7,156 bases of DNA from Spirochaetota bacterium (GTDB lineage: Bacteria > Spirochaetota > UBA4802 > UBA5550): assembly GCA_022704585.1 (NCBI GenBank), contig JAKJGD010000100.1:1-7156 (forward strand), given 5' to 3'. The notes under the pieces were generated by a model that saw only the letters and a list, made by a program, of their open reading frames with translations, had not been told where the DNA came from and ran no database searches. Each line of letters starts with the position of its first letter. The stretch's first letter is position 1. Both the position numbers and the translations under genes were made by a program. Below, piece by piece: positions 1 to 5,210 of this stretch.

Positions 1-3000
1 GCAAGCCGCTCATAACTGCTACGGGTGCAGACGGTGCATACCGGTTTGATAAGCTGCCCGGCGGCTCGTACACAATAACCTTCTCCGGCCCGGGCTTAAT
101 TACTGAAACGGCTCAGCTGCAGCACATCAAGCAGGGCGAAGCGTTTATCCTTCCCATGGTAATGTTCCGTCCGGCAATGGTTTCCGGCAGGGTTTCTATC
201 GAAGGGATTAATTCCCCGGCCATAAACGTGGATGTGAGCATTATCGGAAATGTTTCTTATTCGGCCACGACATTCCAGGATGGTACATACCGCATTGATG
301 ATATAAAGCCAGGCACCTTCAAGATCAAAGCGGTGCATCAGGGATTTTATGAACTTACGCCGCGGGCGGTAAAGATCAATGAAGGAGAAACAATCGATGC
401 AGTCAATTTTACCGTAAAGCCGAAAGAGCCTCAGATTCAGGTATATTCTTACCGGTATACCTATGCTCCTGGAGACAACGTGGACTTCAATTTACGGACT
501 TTCCGTCTCGAAAGCTATAAAGTGACGATCTACAGGGTTCCCGTGGATATACTGGTACGTGGAGGCGTTGACGCGGACAGGCTCGATCCGGCCGAATCAG
601 GATTTAAGGCGGTTACCACCTGGGATGAACCGGTCCAGGAATTCGAGCCGTATGAATGGCGTTACCAGTCACTCAGGATAAAAACGCCGCTTCCTACAGG
701 CGGTTATTGCGTTGAGGTGCAGGGGGCCGGCCGGGTTATCAGCAGGAAGTTTTTTTCTCTGACAACGGTCGGTATCGTCATGAAGCGTTCGCAGAGCTCA
801 ATTTTTGCTTATGCAACTAATCTCGTGGATAATTCGCCCATCGGGGAAGCGAGGATAGCCGTCTTTGATACGACGCCAGTGAAGAAAAAGGACTCTGAAT
901 CCGCTGCGTCGTATGAACCGCCCGATCAGATTGAAGACCTTCCCGTCCGGGTTGTTCTTCAGGGGAAAACCGATAAGAACGGCCTGTATCATAAAGCAAT
1001 TCAATCGACAAAACATCTGTCAGCCATTGTCATCGCGAAAGACGGCAGCTATGCCATTTGCAATACCGGTTCGCCCTCATGGTTCGCACGCGAACAGAAG
1101 AAGTATTTTATTTATACTGACAGGCCGGTTTATCGCGCGGGTGACACGGTGCACTACAAGATGATCGGGAAAAACAGGGAGAACAGGTTTGTCCCCATTC
1201 CCGGCGAGCGTATGTATTACAAGATTGTAAACCGGGACATGAACACCCTGCTGGACGAAGGAAGTGTCGTACTTGACGATTGGGGGACAGCTGACAGCAA
1301 GATTGTAATCCCGCGGGAATCGCATCTTGGCGTGCACGAGATACTGGCCGGACCGAACCGGGACAATCTCTACGGGAGAGGCAGGTTTTATGTCGAGCAA
1401 TACCGAAAGCCCGAGTTTATGATATCAATAGCACCGTCAAAAGAATATTTCATCAACGGCGATACAGCCGAATTCAAGGTTGAGGCGAAGTATTTTTTCG
1501 GTGCGCCTTTGAAAGGTGCCCTGATCAAATACCGCTTTTATGAGACGCGTCTCAGGGATACTGATACCACTTATTGGTGGGAGGAGGATTACGCGGATTC
1601 GGGTGCGTATAACCGTATCATTCTGGAGGGGGAAAAGTATGCCGATAATGACGGAATCGCAGTTTTGCGGCTGCACGCGGGTGACTTTCCGTACGATCGT
1701 GAAATAACCTGCGAGGCCACCGTTGTAGACCACTCGAATGTGAGTATAACGTCAAGCAACCGGGTGCGTGTGGGCAGAGGAGAGTATTACGTGAAAATCC
1801 AGCCGGCGCAGCACTTCTTCTCATCCGGGGAGAAAAAATCTGTGACTATCAGGACTCTGACCCATGCGGGAAAACCGACAGGTGCGCGTTTGAAGGTTGA
1901 GCTTTTCCGGTACATCTGGAAGCCGTGGGAACGGGTTTATTTGCACGACAGCAAGCCTGTTTTTTCGGAAAAGGTTACGATCGACGACACGGGATCGGTC
2001 GTTATCGAACTGCCCCGCCAGTTCAGCTTCAGCGGGGAATTTGACCTCGTAGTCACCGGCGTTGACAGGAAAGATAATGTCATCACAGCATCGAGGGTTA
2101 TCTGGATATACAGCACAGGCGGCGCGCAGGCGGCATCGCGATTTAAAAACCTGGAGCTTGTTCTCAATAAAAACGAACTCGACAAACCCGGGGAGGTGAC
2201 CTGCCTGATTAAAAGCAGGTACACTGATGCGTACGTGTGTCTCACCCTGGAAGGGAGAGATGTATATGAATCGCGGGTGATAAAAATGACCGGGAACATC
2301 ATGCCGGTAACTTTTTCCGTCATGCCCGAGTATGCGCCGAACCTGTATATAACTGCATCGATGCAGAGAAAGCGAGCCCTTTACACCTCATCGGCAGAGG
2401 TGTCATTGCCGGTTCGGGATACCGCGTTGTCGCTTACGGTGGAAACTGACAGGCAGAAATACAAGCCCGGCGAAAGGACTTCGGTCACGATCAAGGCGCT
2501 TGACACGGAGGGGAAACCCGTGCGCGCCGATATTTCACTGGCAGCGGTGGACGAGTCCATCTACCAGATACGATCCGATCACACGCCGCCAATGAAAGAC
2601 TTTTTCTATACAAAGATATCCAACTGGGTGCTCACAAGCTATTCGTATCCCATCACGGTCCTGGCCGGTGCCGGGAAGGACGGGAAGATCAAGGTGCGTG
2701 AAAAATTTGAGGACACGGCATTCTGGCAGGCGAAGATAAAAACTGGCGAGGATGGCACGGCACGTGTCAGCTTTACCCTTCCTGATAATCTCACTACCTG
2801 GCGGCTTACCGTGCGCGGGCATGACCGAGCCGGAAGGGTCGGGGAAAAGCGCTCGACCTTCATCGTGACACAGGATATGATCGCACGAATCGGAAAGCCG
2901 CGTTTCATGGTTGAAGGAGACGAGATGGGTCTCATCGGTATCATGAACAGCAACACGGACCGTGGACTGAAACGGGTCGACGCTGAGTTCGAGGCGAACG

Positions 3001-4880
3001 GGACGATGCTTATGCCGGAGGAAAAAATGCCGGTAAGCCTTCCTGCGTTTGGCTCCGCAAGTAATTACTATCACTTCAGGGTGCCGAAGGATGGACGTGA
3101 AGTAACTCTCAGGTTTAGCGCGAAGGCTGACCAGGAGGCGTCGGACGCAATCAAAGTATCTGTACCGGTCGAGCGGCGGGGCGTGCCCTTTAAGCTGAAC
3201 GGGATCGGAGACATGGTGAATAATAAAACAGTAACCATCACACCGCTTGCAGACACGGATGATTTCTCATTTATTCCGGAAGCGGTAACAATTTCAGTAA
3301 ATCCATCGCCGGTCATACAGATGCTTCGGGCGACAACCTACCTGAGCGAATACCCCTACGGGTGTATCGAGCAAACACTCAACAGCTTCATGCCGAACCT
3401 TGCCCTGCACCGGGTACTGAAACTCAAGGGATACACGCAATTCATTAATGAAAAGGCAAAGATTGAACTGGATAAAAAGGTGGCAGCAGGCATTGAGCGT
3501 GTACAGCAATACCAGAATTATGATGGTACCTGGGGCTGGTGGGCGGGAAGCCGCGGTAATGCCTTTGTAACCGGGTATGTGCTTAATTCGATCTACCTGG
3601 GAGGGGCGTCAGGTTTTGCGTATGACAAGGATATAGTAAAAAAAGGAATCGATTCCATCCGGATATATTTCAAGAATCCAGCTCTCGATGAATGGGACGC
3701 TGTGGCGTATCTTATGTACATCAATGCCCTGTGGGGACGATGGGACCGGGATATATTTAAAAAAATAATGGCGCAGAAGGAGAGAACGACCTACCAGATG
3801 GCGTTTGTGATCAGGGCAATTGCGGTGGCACGTTCAAAGGGGCTGCTGTCCGAAGAAACAAAAGAGGAAACGTTTTCGGGAATGTCGCTTTTGCTGGAGT
3901 CTCTCAGAAATCGTGCCAGAAAGGACTCCAGGGGGTTATTCTGGGAAAGCACGGGCAGTGATCGCTGGAGCTGGCCCGGCAGTGACACGGAAATGACCGG
4001 TCATGTCCTCTCCGCACTGGTGGAGAGCGGTGATCGATCGACGCTGCCGGCCCAGATCGTACGCTCGCTTTGCAGCAGGTCCCGGGGCGATGCATGGGAA
4101 TCGACAAAGGAAACGGCAACCGTGATAAGCGCGTTGTGCGCTTACCTGGAGGCAGCGGGAGGAACTGCTGTGAACAAAGGCGCGGTGACGTTCACGATGG
4201 ATGGTAAAAAAATAGCTGATATTTCGTATGATGTTGATATGCTTACAGAGGTGAAGTCTCTAACAAAAAAAGTGGTGCTTCCCGATGCCGGCTCACGGAC
4301 CTCATTTACCATTAATGCGGAAGGCCTGGCCGGCGCTGATATGAGCTTCGATATATCAATAAACGGCACGCTTTATTTTAAAGAAAAAGGAATTGCGACA
4401 CTGCTGAAATCGGAGGAAAAAAGCCTGAACGCACTGGCCAACGGGATCACAATGACCAGGACTTTCGCGGCCATAACGCGGGTGCGGGACGTACGCAACA
4501 ATGAATACCTGGTCCCGCAGAGCCTCGCTGATAAAAAGATGATCCGGATCGGCGATGAGATGCTTGTGAAGGTAAAATTCTCGGCCCGGGATGATTTTCA
4601 ATACCTGGTTCTGGAGGATTTCCTCCCATCCGGATTCGAGGTGACTAAGGAAAGCGCATATGACGATTACCAGCCCTTTGTCCACGTCGAGCGGCGGGAC
4701 AACAGGATGGTGTATTTCTTTTCCGAACTGAAAAAGAACGAGCTGTATGAAATCGCCTATATCGTACGTGCGGAGCTGCCCGGAACCTTCATGATCAAGC
4801 CGTCACGGATGGAGTGCATGTACGAGCCGACAATCCAGGGATGGTCAGCACCCGCGGTTGTCGATGTGAAGAAAAAATAA
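1..4880 (+). CDS. Alpha-2-macroglobulin family protein with intact thioester (5' partial)
   Basis: The reading frame is already open at the window edge (first full codon at base 3) and runs 1625 residues to TAA; the true start and any signal peptide lie upstream. Residues below count from base 3. About 1-140 hold two carboxypeptidase-regulatory-like repeats. MG-type beta domains follow, with the classic MG2 motif TDRPVYRAGDTVH at 372 and the MG3 opening VEQYRKPEF at 464. A bait-region-type domain spans about 714-807 and VDESIY lies at 849. The A2M signature domain starts at DTAFW (904) and includes LPDNLTTWR. The thioester motif YGCIEQ has Cys1121 and Gln1124. The helical thioester domain continues with WGWW (1177) and ESTKETA (about 1366). 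The C-terminal receptor-binding-like domain runs from about 1484 to 1625 (PSGFEV, YEPTIQGWS). Family knowledge: bacterial A2Ms are envelope proteins that trap proteases; bait cleavage exposes the thioester, which bonds covalently to the protease. Family assignment is very secure; the target is unknown. Confidence 0.97.
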   Translation, partial: KPLITATGADGAYRFDKLPGGSYTITFSGPGLITETAQLQHIKQGEAFILPMVMFRPAMVSGRVSIEGINSPAINVDVSIIGNVSYSATTFQDGTYRIDDIKPGTFKIKAVHQGFYELTPRAVKINEGETIDAVNFTVKPKEPQIQVYSYRYTYAPGDNVDFNLRTFRLESYKVTIYRVPVDILVRGGVDADRLDPAESGFKAVTTWDEPVQEFEPYEWRYQSLRIKTPLPTGGYCVEVQGAGRVISRKFFSLTTVGIVMKRSQSSIFAYATNLVDNSPIGEARIAVFDTTPVKKKDSESAASYEPPDQIEDLPVRVVLQGKTDKNGLYHKAIQSTKHLSAIVIAKDGSYAICNTGSPSWFAREQKKYFIYTDRPVYRAGDTVHYKMIGKNRENRFVPIPGERMYYKIVNRDMNTLLDEGSVVLDDWGTADSKIVIPRESHLGVHEILAGPNRDNLYGRGRFYVEQYRKPEFMISIAPSKEYFINGDTAEFKVEAKYFFGAPLKGALIKYRFYETRLRDTDTTYWWEEDYADSGAYNRIILEGEKYADNDGIAVLRLHAGDFPYDREITCEATVVDHSNVSITSSNRVRVGRGEYYVKIQPAQHFFSSGEKKSVTIRTLTHAGKPTGARLKVELFRYIWKPWERVYLHDSKPVFSEKVTIDDTGSVVIELPRQFSFSGEFDLVVTGVDRKDNVITASRVIWIYSTGGAQAASRFKNLELVLNKNELDKPGEVTCLIKSRYTDAYVCLTLEGRDVYESRVIKMTGNIMPVTFSVMPEYAPNLYITASMQRKRALYTSSAEVSLPVRDTALSLTVETDRQKYKPGERTSVTIKALDTEGKPVRADISLAAVDESIYQIRSDHTPPMKDFFYTKISNWVLTSYSYPITVLAGAGKDGKIKVREKFEDTAFWQAKIKTGEDGTARVSFTLPDNLTTWRLTVRGHDRAGRVGEKRSTFIVTQDMIARIGKPRFMVEGDEMGLIGIMNSNTDRGLKRVDAEFEANGTMLMPEEKMPVSLPAFGSASNYYHFRVPKDGREVTLRFSAKADQEASDAIKVSVPVERRGVPFKLNGIGDMVNNKTVTITPLADTDDFSFIPEAVTISVNPSPVIQMLRATTYLSEYPYGCIEQTLNSFMPNLALHRVLKLKGYTQFINEKAKIELDKKVAAGIERVQQYQNYDGTWGWWAGSRGNAFVTGYVLNSIYLGGASGFAYDKDIVKKGIDSIRIYFKNPALDEWDAVAYLMYINALWGRWDRDIFKKIMAQKERTTYQMAFVIRAIAVARSKGLLSEETKEETFSGMSLLLESLRNRARKDSRGLFWESTGSDRWSWPGSDTEMTGHVLSALVESGDRSTLPAQIVRSLCSRSRGDAWESTKETATVISALCAYLEAAGGTAVNKGAVTFTMDGKKIADISYDVDMLTEVKSLTKKVVLPDAGSRTSFTINAEGLAGADMSFDISINGTLYFKEKGIATLLKSEEKSLNALANGITMTRTFAAITRVRDVRNNEYLVPQSLADKKMIRIGDEMLVKVKFSARDDFQYLVLEDFLPSGFEVTKESAYDDYQPFVHVERRDNRMVYFFSELKKNELYEIAYIVRAELPGTFMIKPSRMECMYEPTIQGWSAPAVVDVKKK
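3..422 (+). other. Two tandem carboxypeptidase-regulatory-like beta-sandwich repeats in the A2M N-terminal part
   Basis: The first, cut by the window edge, contains ATGADGAYRFDKLPGGSYTI. The second, from about residue 60 to 140, opens with VSGRVSIEG and contains FQDGTYRIDDIKPGTFKI. Both show the family pattern T-x-DG-x-Y-x-(F/I)-D-x-(L/I)-x-(P)G-x-(Y/F), followed by a Gly-containing turn and a closing hydrophobic strand. These modules are usually structural or spacer domains in secreted proteins. More copies may lie upstream, since the first is already under way at base 3. The repeats are recognisable only at protein level; the DNA is well diverged. Confidence 0.8.
3351..3374 (+). other. Thioester motif of the A2M (YPYGCIEQ)
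   Basis: The codons for Cys (3363-3365) and Gln (3372-3374) are separated by Ile-Glu, giving the CxEQ signature. In thioester-containing A2M and complement proteins, the Cys thiol and the Gln side chain form the internal thioester bond. The surrounding residues (Y-P-Y-G before, T-L-N-S-F after) fit the usual bacterial form. Both bond-forming residues are present, so the protein should be able to make the bond, unlike YfaS-type bacterial A2Ms that lack it. Confidence 0.92.
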
Positions 4881-4920
4881 CTATCCGTTCCCGATTTTTA
4901 TTTACCCGGGAATTGGATAG
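4881..4920 (+). other. Intergenic imperfect inverted repeat (stem-loop) after the A2M gene
   Basis: The repeat begins directly after the A2M stop codon. CTATCC (4881-4886) pairs with GGATAG (4915-4920), and TTCCCG (4888-4893) pairs with CGGGAA (4907-4912). The two 6-bp stems are separated by a small G versus TT internal loop, and the apical loop is a 13-base, T-rich ATTTTTATTTACC. No T-run follows on the + strand (next bases GAAGTATAAAAAATAA), so it is not a standard intrinsic terminator for the A2M transcript. Read on the - strand the stem is followed by TTATTTTTTCTTC, which looks more terminator-like, but no - strand gene is visible. A role in protecting the upstream mRNA 3' end or damping read-through is possible. 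Confidence 0.5.
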
Positions 4921-4946
4921 GAAGTATAAAAAATAATCGCGTGTTG

Positions 4947-4954
4947 AGAGGGAG
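4947..4954 (+). promoter_or_regulatory. Ribosome binding site deciding the ATG start of the LapA-like gene
   Basis: AGAGGGAG lies four bases before ATG 4959 (about seven if the AGAGG core is used). An in-frame GTG at 4941 is upstream, but it is preceded by an A/T-rich stretch without a purine-rich site, and starting there would add six residues not typical of the family and place the ribosome site inside the coding sequence. ATG 4959 is therefore preferred. Confidence 0.55.
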
Positions 4955-4958
4955 CGGC

Positions 4959-5174
4959 ATGAAGCCACAAACAATTGTCTCACTGGTTATCGGCGTGTTG
5001 ATAACCATCCTCATTATACAGAATACTCATTCGGTAGTATTGAAGATTTTCTTCTGGCAGCCCGAGATTCCGCTAATAATCCTGATAGCTGTTGTGCTGG
5101 CAGCAGGATTCATAGCCGGTATGTTCTTGAAAAGCGTCACCGGTGCGGTTTCAAAAAAAAAGGACGAGTACTAA
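4959..5174 (+). CDS. LapA/DUF1049 family small inner-membrane protein
   Basis: This is a 71-residue protein with two predicted membrane helices (about residues 6-20 and 38-57) and a charged tail, SKKKDEY. The first helix ends in IIQN, followed by a short segment with FFWQPEIPL leading into the second helix, which is Gly/Ala-containing (LAAGFIAGMFL). This layout, especially Gln-Asn after helix 1 and aromatic-x-x-x-(I/L)-P-L before helix 2, is characteristic of the LapA (DUF1049) family. In E. coli, LapA is encoded with LapB and takes part in control of lipopolysaccharide assembly. This copy is shorter than E. coli LapA and has no lapB partner in view, so the lipopolysaccharide role should not be assumed. 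It lies 78 bases after the A2M gene and 36 before the SpoIID-transpeptidase gene on the same strand, which fits an operon. A run of nine A bases (5153-5161) encodes part of the lysine tail. Confidence 0.85.
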   Translation: MKPQTIVSLVIGVLITILIIQNTHSVVLKIFFWQPEIPLIILIAVVLAAGFIAGMFLKSVTGAVSKKKDEY

Positions 5175-5210
5175 AAGCTCTATTAGGCTACGAACGGGTT
5201 GAGCAATGGC

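Noticed and set aside
913..1164. An 83-codon + strand frame overlapping the A2M gene
   Set aside because: The A2M frame here encodes the conserved segment leading into the MG2 motif; the alternative protein has no recognisable features.
2535..3074. A 179-codon open frame on the - strand inside the A2M gene
   Set aside because: It lies wholly antisense to a strongly conserved A2M domain region, its translation resembles no family I know, and it has no gene context. The same applies to the other shorter - strand frames across 1-4880 and 5300-6700.
4902..4930. Possible promoter before the LapA-like gene (TTACCC, 17-base spacer, TATAAA)
   Set aside because: The -35 part matches the consensus poorly and overlaps the inverted repeat; A/T-rich intergenic DNA often gives such -10-like strings by chance.
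5199..5201. Alternative TTG start for the SpoIID-transpeptidase gene
   Set aside because: It adds only four residues to the signal-peptide n-region and has no better ribosome site than ATG 5211.
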